From Lasiosphaeris hirsuta (lineage: Eukaryota; Ascomycota; Sordariomycetes; Sordariales; Lasiosphaeriaceae): DNA of 64,000 nucleotides. The DNA lies in NCBI GenBank assembly GCA_030549175.1, contig JAUKUA010000003.1, forward strand, positions 5,394,001 through 5,458,000, given 5' to 3'. How positions within the stretch are numbered: the stretch's first letter is position 1; each line of letters starts with the position of its first letter. A program made the position numbers and the translations under genes. Below the pieces are notes generated by a model. The model saw nothing but the letters and a program-made list of their open reading frames with translations, did not search any database and was not told where the DNA came from. Below are positions 13,246 to 26,000 of the stretch, piece by piece.

Positions 13246-14447
13246 CTAACGACGCGGAAAGCCATTGGGGGGCGCTAAAGGAAGAGCGCCGAACCCCGGG
13301 GGAGGCGCACCACCTGGCGGCGGCATTAATCCGGGGGGCAACGGAGCGCCAGGAGGAGGCGCACCAGGGAAACCTCCGGGGGCCGGCATCCCGGCGTACA
13401 TTGGTGGCGGAGCCGCAGGGCCCGGAGGACCACCGCGGAACTGCGAGCCGCTGGAAGGGTGGAAGTCGCCGACGGGTCCGCCAAAGCCGGCGTGGCTTGG
13501 GGGTGGGCGAGCGGGCAAACCAGAGGGAGCCGGGGGGAGGCTCATCCGGCCACCTGCCGGGACAGGGGGCATACTCCCAAAAGGAGGCGCGGCGCGGCCC
13601 ATGGCGGGTGGTCCTGGTGGCAGAGCGCCGTAGCCTGTCGCTACGGGCGAAGCAACGGGCATTCCCATTGGGGGCACGGCTGAGGGGTCGATAAGAGGGG
13701 CGATGGCCGCGGGAGGAGCGCCTGGTGTCGCGGCCGGGCCGGTCATGTGGAAGGCGGGTGGCAGGGTCTGCTGCTCGGGAACGATGTTGTGCTTCTTCCC
13801 CTCGGCGGCTAGCTTGCGCTCGGCCTCGTCGCCGTGGCGCTCGCCCTTCCCGTCCTTCTTGTAGGCGTACTCAACCGTGATAGCTTTGCTGAGCAGATAT
13901 TGGCCATTCATTGTGGCGCGAGCAGCATCACTGGCTTCGAAAGAGTCGAAGCTGACGAAGCCGTATCCCTTAGAAATGTTGTTCTCGTCGCGGATGATGC
14001 TGGGCTGGCGCAGGATCTGGCCGAACTGGCTGAACGTGTCGTAGAGGATCTTTTCGTCGACCTGGGGATCGAGGTTGTTGATGAAAAGCTCGGCGCCGAT
14101 GTCGACTGTCTTTTGCTTGTCGGCGCTTGCTTTGTTCACCCTAATGGGCTTTCCCCAGACACGAATACCGTTGAGGACCTTCGCGGCGTACTCGGCGGAG
14201 GCGGGTGTGTCGAACTCGACAAAGCCGTACCCCTGATGTGTCTGCGACACGCGGTCCTGTGGCATGTGTACCTGTCGTACGGGGCCGACCTGAGTCATTA
14301 GCTCGGAGAGTAGTTCTTGGGTGAAGCGCTCGTCGATGTTGCCGACATAGACGGTGGCATCTTTATTTTGCTCCCTACTACGCGTTAGAATACTGTCCCT
14401 CAGGAATAGGCAGAGGGGCGCATCTTGGCTCACCAGTGCTTCGACAT
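13246..14447 (-). CDS. U2 snRNP splicing factor SF3B subunit 4 (Hsh49/SF3b49)
   Basis: Two exons (14447-14434 and 14374-13246) give 380 residues. The 59-nt intron ends in a TAGTAG doublet; only the inner acceptor restores the family N-terminus [17 protein letters not shown]. Two RRMs are evident: RNP2 TVYVGNID (12-19) with RNP1 GYGFVEF (53-59), and RNP2 LFINNLDP (101-108) with RNP1 KGYGFVSF (140-147). The tail from about residue 200 is rich in Pro, Gly and Ala, as in SF3B4. In the SF3b complex this subunit binds pre-mRNA near the branch site and contacts the SF3B2 homologue. It is transcribed divergently from TOM7. Confidence is high because both RRMs and the N-terminus are family-typical. 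Confidence 0.94.
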
Positions 14448-14880
14448 GATAAAGCCGCGCTTTCTCCGGCAGACCGAATCTGCTCGGTGTTGTGCTTCTG
14501 GCTGTGTGTAATTACAGCACGAGGTGTGTCGATATGTCACAGCGAAGTTGGCGGGCGCGTTGTAACTTTGGTGTACTGTCACTGACGTGTGTTGTGAATG
14601 CTAACTTTCGACTTTACTAGCCAAGACAAACTAATGCTTGGGGGTGCGTCAAGTGGCCCGAGCGTGACAGGGGTCAGATGAGCAGCCGCAAGTAGCTAAC
14701 AGGATCGCCTCGAAAAATGCTTCTGCTGCAATTCACCAGCACCCGCACCCATCAAGCTATCACGAAGCTCGATACCGCAGTCACAGCAGCAGACACGTAA
14801 GGCGCACCCCGCTAAATTGGCGACTCTCGAAGCATTTCTCATACCCGATATAGTCGATAGCCCATCACCCACTGGTCACG
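14448..14880. promoter_or_regulatory. Shared intergenic region of divergent SF3B4 and TOM7
   Basis: The start codons of the two divergent genes are 433 bp apart, so promoters and leaders of both must fit here. I saw no specific factor site that I could name. Confidence 0.5.
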
Positions 14881-15289
14881 ATGTTCACCCTCTCAGAAGA
14901 GTCCAAGGTACATGGCGATGCAGACACAGACAGACACTGGCCAAAGGAACCCTATCTGACAGAGATGAACAGGAGCGGATCACCCGCATCATTGAGGTCT
15001 CGCGCGTTGCGATCCACTAGTATGTCCTGGTGATTCCCATGCCTTGTCCGCAATTGACAGGTGCTAACCGATTGCAGTGGCTACCTCCCCTTGATCCTCT
15101 ACCTCGGTATGCGATCACCGCACACGAAGCTCTATATCCAAACCAAGGGCAGCGATACTGACAGCGCAACAGGATACACACGGAGCGAGCCCCGCCCTTC
15201 CATCATCCGGTATGCAGTCCAGCCGGTGACTATGTCGCCAAACGATATGCTAACAAATGTCTAGCCTTCTCTCCCCGCTCTCAAACTAG
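14881..15289 (+). CDS. TOM7: Mitochondrial TOM complex subunit Tom7
   Basis: Five tiny exons (14881-14907, 14973-15019, 15078-15106, 15173-15209, 15265-15289) join in frame into 54 residues beginning MFTLSEESKERITRIIEVSR and ending LLSPLSN. A hydrophobic segment GYLPLILYLGYTRSEPRPS with the conserved proline-containing core and following charged motif is characteristic of Tom7. Tom7 is a single-pass outer-membrane protein that modulates assembly and dynamics of the preprotein import channel around Tom40. All four introns have GT-AG ends; intron two carries GCTAACC near its acceptor and intron four ATGCTAACA. No exon is longer than 47 nt, so the gene does not appear as an open frame. Length and sequence match the family; this is a firm call despite the small size. 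Confidence 0.93.
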
Positions 15290-15781
15290 AGAACTCCGTT
15301 CAATAGGTTCTGGCGTTTGTGTGTTGTACGATTGCAAGAGGGTTTCAGGACACCATGGGGAAGCGGTGCGTTGGCAAATCCATGAAGTCAGGGGGGAACG
15401 ATAGCGCGGGGCATCTGAGGAGCGGCAGGTGTCTCGAGGGTCAGCCCGACATGGCAGCATGAATGAGTGTATAATATAATAACGAACAACTCCTTACGAA
15501 TAAAACCGACGGGTTCTGGACAGTTTTGATGTGTAACTGATATTGACCGTCCGGGGTGTGTTGGTCCGGCTTTGGTTCTACAAAACTTAAAAAGTCCACT
15601 CGGGTTGCTTCGGCCTAATTCGGCCGAAAGCTCAGCTTTTCTTGTCGGCCCATTTTCTCTCTTCCATTGCGGCTTGCAACTTGTCGTCACCAATTCAAAA
15701 GGCGTTGGGTCAACGGCCAGCCACCACCACCTTGACCCAATGTTCCGATTTACAATGTAGCTGCTGCAACCCGGCGTCTCT
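15290..15781. other. Intergenic region between TOM7 and the mitochondrial carrier
   Basis: TOM7 3' untranslated region and carrier promoter. Nothing coding or structured was recognised. Confidence 0.5.
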
Positions 15782-16832
15782 ATGACGGAACCCAGAAATG
15801 CGGGACTCTCGCCCGCCCTCATCGAGTCGATTGCTGGGCTCTCGGCTGGCTGCATGTCCACACTGATCGTGCACCCGCTCGACATCGTCAAGACGCGCAT
15901 GCAGAGTACGTCGTCGCCCCGTGTTCCATTCTTGCAGACAAGCCAGCTAACGGCCTCAAGTCCATCGCAGCATCACAAGCCCCACGAGCACGACCCTCAC
16001 AACCGTGTCCGTCATTCGCCGCCTGCTGACCCGGACCGACCAGCCCGTCGCCGCCCTCTACCGCGGCCTGACCCCCAACCTCGTCGGCAATGCGACCAGC
16101 TGGGCTTCCTTCTTCTTCTTCAAGTTCATCGCCGAACGCGGCCTCTCGGCGCTGCACAGCCGCGGCGGGGCCAACGGCAGCACCCCCGCCACCGCCCGGA
16201 ACCGGCTCACGCCCGCCGACTCCTTCGTCGCCTCCCTCGCCGCCGGCGCCATGACCCAGGTCATCACCAACCCCGTGTGGGTCCTCAAGACGCGCATGCT
16301 CTCGTCCGACGCCGGCGCCGCCGGCGCCTACCCGAGCATGTGGGTCGGCGCGGCCCAGCTGCTGCGCAAGGAGGGTTTCCGGGGCTTCTACCGCGGCCTC
16401 GGCGTTGGCATGCTAGCCGTGAGCCACGGCGCCGTACAATTCGCCGTGTACGACCCGGCACGCCGCGTCTACTTTGCTCGGCGCCGCCGCCGCTGCGAGG
16501 CCGCCGGCCTGGGCGGCGATAACGACGACGACGACGACGACGGCCTGCACATCTCCAACGAGGCCACCGTCGTGCTGTCGACGGCGTCCAAGCTGGTCGC
16601 CGGCGCCACGACGTACCCGCTCCAGGTGCTGCGCAGCCGGCTGCAGCACTACGATGCCGAGGCGCAGTTTGGGAGGGGCATCTCAGGCGTGGTGAGGAAG
16701 CTGTGGCGGGAGGAGGGGTTCAGGGGGTTCTATAGGGGAATGGTGCCCGGCGTGATGAGGGTGTTGCCGGCGACTTGGGTGACGTTTTTGGTGTACGAGA
16801 ATGTAAAGTACTATCTACCGCAGTGGGTGTAG
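15782..16832 (+). CDS. Mitochondrial carrier, FAD/folate transporter type (Flx1/SLC25A32-like)
   Basis: Two exons (15782-15905 and 15961-16832) give 331 residues with the three tandem mitochondrial-carrier repeats. Signature motifs are HPLDIVKTR (31-39) in repeat one, NPVWVLKTR in repeat two and YPLQVLRSR in repeat three. The tryptophan-containing second motif, and the sequence YRGLTPNLVGNATSW, are typical of the Flx1/SLC25A32 group that moves FAD or folate across the inner membrane. The acceptor at 15960 was chosen because it alone gives KTRMQIHRS in frame; the CAG at 15968-15970 does not. Between repeats two and three there is an aspartate run (DDDDDD) in a variable loop. The carrier family is certain; the exact substrate is inferred. 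Confidence 0.88.
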
Positions 16833-17742
16833 AGCTGTAACATATTGGGGGCCACACCGGCGCTGGATTAGATTTGCTTGGCCATTTATACCACCTTTTA
16901 TGTCCGTTGAGACTCTTCCCGACTTCTTGGTGGATGCTGCAATAGTTGACCCGCTCAAGAACGAAGAGGGATAGCATCGAGGGCATCCAGAGCTGTTCGC
17001 TATTCCATTGCCTTCTCATTAGATCCCACCATTCGCCGTGATATATCGGCTGCTGGTACAATGACGCCCATTTCAGGTTGCGGTCATATCTATAACCTCC
17101 GAATACAAAAAGTCCATCCCATTCCGGTCGCTACGTTAGCAGCTCCTCAACACCTCGACATACTCAAGACCCATCCCTGCTGCTGGGTAGGGGGTACAAG
17201 GGACAGGTAAGCCGATGTCCTCGTGTCGAACCATTGAGCTCCGAAGACTTACATACCAAGAAACCTTATTAGCGTCTGACGACGGAGGCAGCTTAGGTTT
17301 TGTTTTGTTCCCTCTCTACCAAAACCAAGTAACACAGTGCTCAGAGTCCAAGGACTCACTCGAGTGGCGTCCACAAAGAGTTAAGCCCAACCCAGGTCAG
17401 GTATCCATCAATCTAGACAACCTTGATAACGACACTTGCTTCCAAAGTCGATATTACCCGTTGCTAGCTCCCGTCAGCCCAATCAACCGAGCTTTCAGTG
17501 TCATTTCAAATGTTTTAGACTATCCCGGTCAGCAGCCGGCTTGGGTCATAAACACGATCTGAATCCACCAGACCCATCTTCAACACCAATAAACGCAAAT
17601 CGGCAACAAAGAAGATTGCGAGTCTCCATAACCAATACCCAACAAAGTGGATTACCTGACTCCGGCTAACCCACACCCCCACACTTATCGCCCACCGCCC
17701 GCCTCAACACCGACGCAACCGGACACACCTTCAATTCAACAA
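16833..17742. other. Intergenic region before tRNA-Pro
   Basis: Carrier 3' region, then sequence without recognisable genes. The short open frames on both strands show no family resemblance. Confidence 0.5.
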
Positions 17743-17834
17743 GAGCCGCTGGTCTAGTGGTATGATCCTTGCTTAGGGTGGCACTCTACAGCAGTGTTTG
17801 CGAGAGGTCCCGGGTTCAGTTCCCGAGTGGCCCC
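17743..17834 (+). tRNA. tRNA-Pro (anticodon AGG) with a 20-nt intron
   Basis: The cloverleaf is readable: acceptor 17743-17749 with 17827-17833, D-arm containing GGTCTAGTGGTA, anticodon stem CTTGC (17768-17772) with GCGAG (17800-17804), anticodon AGG at 17775-17777, T-arm CCGGG TTCAGTT CCCGA (17810-17826). The intron is 17779-17798, directly after position 37, the canonical place. Two A-C mispairs are visible, at acceptor position 2 (A17744) and at the base of the T stem (A17826). Each is one G-to-A change from a normal pair. The gene is probably functional or recently impaired. Confidence 0.85.
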
Positions 17835-17838
17835 TTCC

Positions 17839-17843
17839 TTTTT
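17839..17843 (+). terminator. Pol III T5 terminator of tRNA-Pro
   Basis: A run of five T starts five bases after the tRNA 3' end, the usual RNA polymerase III stop signal. Confidence 0.75.
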
Positions 17844-18726
17844 GATCGTGGCACCGAAATGTGGTGTTTTGGGGGTGGAAAACGGGGGGGGGGAGGGTGT
17901 TTATGGTGGAGAGATTTCTGTCACACCTCACTCTGTAGCCCCGTGGAACGATGACTCGGCCTTGTTTGATATCTAACAGGGCACCAAGTGTTTTGTAACT
18001 ACTATGTCTAGCATAAAAATCTGATCCTTTCGGGTTTCTTTTTAAATGTTTTATGCTGTCTACGAAGGTGAGCATACCACCAGGACCGCTCACTGCTACT
18101 TCAGCCGGGCTACTTACCTACTTGGACAATTATGATAGAAAAGGGGGTGTTCAAAGTATCATCCCGAGGCCCTCACTGAGTTGTTCAAGAAGTTATTATC
18201 CTGTGGAACCCTGAGCTGAAGTTGAATTCATGGCTACTCTAGGGTATAGACGGCAACTCAACCAATAAGCCATGTTCGGAGCGTACTACTGCTCCCAACG
18301 AACACATGACCACAGGGGTATTGAATCGGTCAGTACCTCAATGAAACTCGATCTGCTTTCCAAGATAAATTCAGCAGGGTCAGTAGAGGGCATATTCCTG
18401 TGTTCCATCCTAAAAACCCGCTGGTAGGTATATCTGTGTTTGAATTTTCAGTCCATTCTATTACTCTCTTGGGTACAGCAAATTCTATAACGAACTAGCC
18501 CTCAGGATTCAACTACCTGCCTACCCTCCAGATTCAAGTTACTATTCCTGTAGCCTACTACTGTCAAGATAACCCCACATCGAGTCATAAGTAAGTACAA
18601 GAACTATTTGGACACCAAAGAATGATCACGTATACGGGCTTTGATGTCTCTAAGCTACCTACCGTCTCTGCCCGAAGAAAGAGAACCGGCATCCCAAAGA
18701 CAAATCTAATCTAATCCTCCCCGTCA

Positions 18727-18771
18727 TCTTCCCTCGTCTTCCCTCGTCTTCCCTCGTCTTCCCTCGTCTTC
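18727..18771. repeat. Tandem 10-bp TCTTCCCTCG repeat
   Basis: Four perfect copies of TCTTCCCTCG from 18727 to 18766, followed by a degenerate partial copy. Confidence 0.9.
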
Positions 18772-20110
18772 CATCCCAAACCACCCAAACCCCAAAGAAA
18801 AAAACTCGGAACACGGGAATGCCCCCCTACTTGGATGAAACTTTTTTTTCACGTCGCTCGACAACTTTTACAAAACCGCCACCCTAAGGGGGAACTGTGA
18901 AGAAAAAAAAAAGGGGGGGGGGGAGGGCCAAGGTCAGTTCACCCCAGCGCCGTAACCTCGCACTCTATCGCCGAGGGGAAGGAGGGGAGGTGACCACGGG
19001 CCCCCCTTACGCGGTGAGGAAGCCAGTCCGAAACCAGACAAAAAGACCACACTGAAACCCCGTCACTGTGTGCTGCCGGTGCCCCCAGCGGCGAGGGCCT
19101 AGGGCCTAGAAGCCCCAAACTCAATGTCTCACTCTCACGTGAGTACCAGCTTCGCTGGGCTCGTTACTAAACACGACCGGCGGGTCGAGACACACAGGAT
19201 CATGAGCTGCCATACATACAGCCCAGTCCAGCTCCGGCTTACCACCTAGCGCATGACTCTCGACTGGGGGTGTCGGGGCGAAATAAGACCCGACCAGCAC
19301 CTTTGCGGTCGTGGGGATACTTTAAGTTGTTAGTGTTCAACGAAACGGCTTGATGAAAAAAAACTCAAAACTCCTCCTTGATTTCATTGGCTCTTTTGAT
19401 ACGAGGAGAGGGTTATCAGATGATAAATGGGGGGGGGGCATTTCAGGTGCTAGCAGCCTCATCAGATAAAATACTTGACTTCAATTTTGAAGAGTACCAA
19501 AACGCTCAGTATCAAATTCTTACTTTCTTTCGTCTTGCCCTGACGCAATCCGCCTTTCCCTCATCCCAACTCAGGCACGGTCCTGCTGGGACCTGTCTCA
19601 GCATACCGCCCTCGCCAGCCGATGCTGGCCTCCTATTCGACCACGCCGCGACCCGGATATGTATCCATGATTCACTCGTTTTACACGCTACTATTCAAAG
19701 TAGGTAGGTAAGGTGGGGGGGGGGGGGGAAGCCGCATCCCCAACCCCTCCGTCATCTGACGACACGACAGCCCGCCATTGGAGCACAGTACACATAAGCA
19801 TACATGCTCCTCCGTGCTTCCGGTTGCCGTAAGTGGGCGGGATCTCACCGCCTTGCTACCGGCACCTCCACAAACGTGCTGCAGTTTGTAACTGCGTACG
19901 CAGCATGTAAGAGCCTGCCGCATCGGCCTAGACCTTTTGCCCCTTGCTTTACATGACCTTCCGTCTCCCACACTGACCGTTGTCGGCGAAGGGAAGACAT
20001 GCCGCAATGGGTCAATACCTTACCATTCGTCCCCCCCCCCCCCTAGGGTATGGATAATTAATAGGCGTTGGATCCTCCATGATGCCATCCACCCCAATCT
20101 CGGTGCTGCT

Positions 20111-20136
20111 AAGAAAGAAAGAAAGAAAGAAAGAAG
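20111..20136. repeat. (GAAA)n microsatellite
   Basis: Six consecutive AAGA/GAAA tetranucleotide units, purines on the + strand. Confidence 0.9.
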
Positions 20137-22996
20137 GCAGATGAGGAAAAGGCCGGGAGGAGGGGGGGGAGGATGCAGCTCCAATTCCAAGCAGCGTCCT
20201 TGTTTTCTCTCACTCTCTCCCTCTCTTTCAGGCGGGCAGGTATGAGGCAGACAAGCAAGCTGGCTGAAGTGGACTGGCTGGCGTTGCTGCCGCTGTTGGT
20301 TGCAGACGCGCATGCAATGCAAGCTGCAAAAGCCGATCTCTCTTGCCATGGTCTCTTTCCCTTGTCCTTGCTCGCTCGTCCTTGTTCCCCCACCGCACGC
20401 ACTCCCGAGTCTCACTCAGTATCACTCATGCTCTCGACTCTGTCGACACACAATAGCGACAAGGAGGCAAGTGCCGATCTGGGCACAGACCAAGGCCGGC
20501 TCGGAAATCTCTAGGATCCATACCATGGGACCTTGCTAGTGTGCGTACTAGACAAATCCGCATACCGCCGACCTTGCCTACTTGGTAGTAATCGCGACTT
20601 TTGGCGTGGCACTACAACTAGTGTAGCGTACGTAGGCGCCGTCATGGTGGACAGGCAGTGTATATGACAGACGAAACAACGGCGCCGCGGTAAAGGAAGG
20701 GCGGAGCCGGCGTCGCGACCCGCGCCGAATCTCGATCTAGAAATCGGGCTTAGTGAGAATGTCGTTATTACAGCCTCCGCTAGCTTTGAGGTGCACAGGA
20801 GCGAACCCGGTTTGCTCAACTGGGCTTCCCAAAATGATGGCGGCGTCGATCATCCGGAGAAATTATCGACGTGCTTTGACAAGACCAAGGCGCTAGTGAG
20901 GGCCCGAAGGGAAGTGGCTGTGGTGGGAAAAAACAACGGCCACCTGAAATCCACAACGCCGCCTCGCCGCCTCCGCCGCCGCCTCCGCAGCTGCCGTCGC
21001 GCACGCCAAACCACGGCTCAGCGCCGCCGGCCACCCGACCACCAAGCCAGACGTGTACCAGGATGAGGGGACGAGGGGAGACGGGAGAAGGGGAAAAGAA
21101 GCAAAAGAAACGAAAAAAAGGACCCTGAAGATCATTTACCCCATTCGGAGAGGCTGGCCCAGGCGTTTATATACATGTCCGGCATCAACCTTCCCCCCCC
21201 CCCCCCCCCCCTCCCCCAAACCGGACTCAAGTGTAAACAAAAGCGGTGTGTAATAGCGTGAGTTACGCGCCCATCTGCTTGTCCCCACGTGGGAGCCCCC
21301 CAAAGATGAGTACGATATCTCCACTGCTATGCCATGCTATGCAATATGTCTTTGTAACATTGGGAAGCATCAGGAGAAAAGCAATAAAGGGTGGGGGAGG
21401 AAAAGGGGATCGATCCTACACTACGTTCGTACTCTCCGCTTCCCGTATGTCGTTTTCGCGATGAACAACACTACGGGCCGGCTCGCCGCCCCGGTGGCCG
21501 CCTGGTGGGTTTGACAGGCTGGAGATCGCCCGCCGAGCAGACAAGCGACAACGATATGTCTTGCCTAGACTGACCAGCCAGGGTCCCAACGCTGCGGGTT
21601 TCTACCTGACGTGTACCGTTTTGTCCTGTTCTAGACCCCGACCCCGATACGCGATCGGGGACCGTCTGACAAGACCTATTATCCTCTTGTCGACTCGTCT
21701 CTCCACGATCTTGGCCCTACTTCGGGCCGCTGGATTCCTCTCGACTCATCCGGTCTCTGGCCAAGGTGCCAAGTTCCAAACATCCTCATAACCCTTCCTG
21801 GCTATCCACCTCGACAGGGAAAAGAAGGAGGGTAGTGAGTGTGCTGCATAAAAGACCCGGAACAAGATGCAGAGGAGATGACGAGCAAAATTGAGACAAA
21901 TCTCGTACCCGGATCGACGGCCTAGGGCTGTAGCCTGTCTGCCCGCCCGTCCCCCACGGCCATTTTCGTGGCTTTGCAGCGGCTGGCAGCCTCGGCAGAC
22001 ATTGAAGGGGCAGAGACGACGTCCGAAACCTCCCAAGATCAAGGGGCAGTGATGCAAGATTCGGATTTTGGGACCGGAAGGGTCCGCTGGTGAGAGAGAC
22101 TAGCGGGGCCGGCGGGAGGCTCGCCAAGGGAGGCCAGGGCGGAGAAGCGCAAACATTGGACGAAGCAACTTGGCTGCCGCACCGGCGACCTAGTAGGTGT
22201 TCGTAGACGACGGTGTTAGGTGCCGTTCTCGCGGCTGCTGCGCTGGGCTTCGCTAGGTCTTGACTCCTGCGTGTGCGGTAATTCCTGTCTTGGCCTTTGC
22301 TCTATTGTTTGACCCGGCACAACCGCAGTGGTATTTTGGTGGCACACGTGCAGTGTAGAGTCGTATTGACCCGCCTCCCCTTCCATCTCAGCCCTCACCA
22401 TCACCTGCCAACAAACTGACCTCCAACAGAAAGCGGAATCATGGTTGATAGGGTCTGTGCCGAGTCTGTTTTGCATGCAGGTACCGGGACGCGCAGTCAT
22501 GCCTATGGTGTGCTCCTCCGCAGCTGACTGTTAGTGCTGCTGCTGTTTCTACTCCTGCTCTGGTGCTACTGTCGTGTGTGATGTCGGGATTTCCGCCGGA
22601 AAGTCTCAGGGAAATGGAACCGGGAGTTGGCTCTGAAACGCCCGGGGTGGTGACGAGGTGACGAGAATGGAGAAGAAAGCTCGCGTGGAAAGAGAGCCGC
22701 GCTGGGCGATGTCGGCCGTTGAGGTTCTCTGACTGCTCCCCCTTCTTGACCCCCGCGTATAGTAGGGACGAACACGATACCTACATCTCGGTGATCGTAC
22801 GGCGGCAGGCATATCATCAAGTCGGCCCTGCAGCAGCCACGGGCTGTTGTCATCCTTCCTGTCAAGGCCGCCGTGTCACCAACCTGTCAATTAAACATTT
22901 TCGTGAACATCCAATATGTGTTACGTCGTCGTCGCAACCCGTCAATTTTCGTAGCAAGAAATGGCGCCTCGGTATTCGTGCCTGCGTATGCCATGA

Positions 22997-23017
22997 CCCC
23001 CCCCCCCCCCCCCCCCC
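22997..23017. repeat. Run of 21 C
   Basis: Uninterrupted poly-C on the + strand, the longest of several C/G runs in the gene-free stretch. Confidence 0.9.
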
Positions 23018-26000
23018 TTCTCCCCTGTCTCAGCCGCGGCTTCGCAAAGGGCGCCTGTGTTTTCTGCCTGTCTCTCCCGACCCGCGAACAGGCAGAAAAC
23101 CTCCGAACGGCTGGCCCCGGACCATCAACGGAGCAGTGGCTGACCGAGACAAGAGCGAATAAGGGACGCGCACGGGGAAACCCATTGGCGCGGCCAGGCG
23201 ACAAGCAAATTATGGCATACGCAGTCCGCTCAGAAAGACCGTATCCACTATGCCCAGATCCTAGTTATGGCCCATCGAGATGCTTTGGCGAATGTGTGAT
23301 TTGCAGCAGCGAGCTGCCGGATTTCCTAGATCCAGCGATGCCATTTGTTGTCTGCGGCAAAGCAACGCTCGCCATGAATCGGATTTGCCTCTCTCTCGCC
23401 CCGGCCTTTTCGGTCTCGACTGAATCAAGCAGAGGCGTGCATGGGCGATGTTTCTTTGCCTTGGCCGAGTCGGGATGGGCTCTCATCGACTCGGTCGGAC
23501 AGCAGAAGGACTGCCATGCCACAAGACATGGGCGATGCAGGCGTAGACGCAGATGCAAGCCATGGAGATCAAGAAAACAATCGCCATCCACCTATCCAAC
23601 CCGCGCTAAGCGCTCGCGACGTTTAGTGTACGGCCTAGCCGCAGCAAACCCCACTGAAACCCTCCCCGAATCCCACTGGGAGTACAGAGGTCGCTTCCAA
23701 GGTGTCGGCCAACTCCATTGCCTCCCACCTAGGGCGAGGGACGGAACGAGCCATCATCCATCGGCGATGCTCGGGCTTTGGCAGTCCGCCTGCCGAATGT
23801 TCGCAATGCACTGACACAGGACGGAATCGATCCCGGGGCTAGGTAGCAACAGCTTGCAGAGAGTCCAGCAAGTCACATCAAGTAGCCCTACTAGCCGCGA
23901 TGTAGTCGTACTTCGTAGGCTTGATGGTTGGTAGCGTGCACTAAAACGCTCCTTGTTGTATCGCATGCCGAATGTGGCCTGCTCTCGGCGAGGCTGAATA
24001 GCCAATTCGCTCCCTTTTGTTGCGCAGGCGATCCCGAGAGCGGGAAAGATCTACTACCTAGGTAAGCATCAAGTTGGCCGCTGCTCCGCTGGAATCCTGG
24101 CGACTGAATCGCATCTGACAGATGTTGGGTCCCCCTCCCTTCTCTCTGCTTTGGGGGCTTGAGCGGGGGATGGAGAAAGCGCATGTAGCGCAAACAGCCC
24201 CGGCATCTTTTTGGCAAACAACCGACGAGTGTGACCGGGACCACCTTGAGAACGTCGCCGGCGACCAGGAGCTGCTTGATGCGCTGTGCGAGCTGAGCAA
24301 ACTGTGCGAACTCACCCAAAATGGCCGCTGAAGGTGTGGTAGCGGGCCTTCGATACCACAAGAATAATAGAAAAGTGGGACCAGGGGGATGTGCCAATGG
24401 TGTCGCTTCACAGATGTGATCACAATGCTAGTGGAGTCTTGTGAAGGTAACCTCCAACAGAAAAGTGATAACTGATAGCTCCTGGATGTACCCATGTTCT
24501 CGTTTCGTGCCAATGTCCCCAGAATCAATGACAGCGATGGGCGGATGGGGTCGATGCTCTCGCCATCGACTGCTTCTGATTTGGTAGATCGAATGCAGGA
24601 TCTTGCATCTCTGTCTCTTAATTACCGGCCTTGTAGGCGGCCTGTCGACAGTGCGAGCATTTATTTATTTGTTGTGAGACCTTGAACCTCACCGAGGTGT
24701 CGTCGGCGTCGGTGCTGACATTGGCGGACAAGTTACGTATTGACGGTAGGAGACAGGAGAGAGGTCCGTCTGCTGCGACCGCGTGAGCTTGGACGTGGCA
24801 GCAGTAACCGGCAGAGCGCCTGATCCAATAGCGAGACCAGACGATGGGATGGGAGAATTGGAATAAGAATTCCCGGGATAGACCTTGATGTTTCAAAAGC
24901 GGGATCCCAGCCGTTTGGCTTTACCGAGCTTGAGTGGCTCGGCCAGTGTTGAACTGGCGCAGCTTTTGGCCTTGGCAACCTCCAGGACGCTGGCCAATGC
25001 TTCGTATCTTGCCCAGACCGGTAGATCTAATCGTAACCATCGCCCACATCCAATGTCTCCTCCTCTCCACGTCCCTCCCCATGGCGTGTCGACAACATGA
25101 AAACCCGAGTGGGCTAAGAATCGAAAAAACTGCAGCTCGCTGAGCCTGAGCACCTGCCAGCCGCAATATCAGAATGGCGGTGCTCTGGGCCCGTTCGTAT
25201 AGGTTTGAGTGCTTTGCACCGCACTGACTCGCGATTACATATTCGACCACTGGCGAGAAATCTTGCGGAATGGCGCTGTAGTAGTATACGGGGACACTAC
25301 CGTGGTAGGAATCAGGGTGTGTATATAATCCAGTCGGGGTCATTCAACTAAATACTAGCTTGCGTCTAGTGTAGATGTTTTGTCGCGGCTGAGAATTGCT
25401 TTGTTCGACGGCCGGGACGGGTCGCCTTTGCCAAGGCAGTGGAGAGAGCGGCGTCTGAGACGCCAGTGACGGAAAACGGCTTCGCCTTGAACCGCGGACT
25501 AAAATGACGAACGTGCTCACTTTCTACCCTTTGAAGTTTCATTTGGAGGAATGGCTTCCATGCGAGAGCCGACAAGATAGATATTACTGTTTCCGGCGCT
25601 GTGGTTTATTAAAAGACCAGGGGAAACAGCCGGTTGGACGTTTGGCCGAGATTTCGTGACCAGTAGACGAGATCCAAAAAAAGCAAAACCTACAGGAGTC
25701 CGCGATTGCGTGCTGATCCAGGGCGACCACCGTAGGGAAGGGCATTGCTCCCTCTTGAGAAAAGGCAATGGTCCATGGAGATTTCCCGTCCCGCTGCCGC
25801 TCATGCCGTCCACGCGGAGCAGAGATTCAAGGCCCTACTACAAGCACAGCCCAAATGGTCCTGGATCGAAAAGCGCAGCCGGGGAACACGAACCCTCCCC
25901 CCCACGCCGCCGCCTGTTAGTCACGGGTGGGATTGCAATGACGAGTAATTATCACAGCCTGATCCAGCGTAGTGTTTGGGAGCCCGAATGGGACCAGAGT

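Noticed and set aside
13230..13694. Open frames on the + strand opposite the SF3B4 C-terminus
   Set aside because: Gly/Arg-rich shadows of the Pro/Gly-rich tail; no independent signals.
22873..23814. 313-codon open frame in the gene-free region
   Set aside because: Contains the translation of a C21 run, low-complexity Arg-rich segments and no recognisable domain; not conserved-looking.
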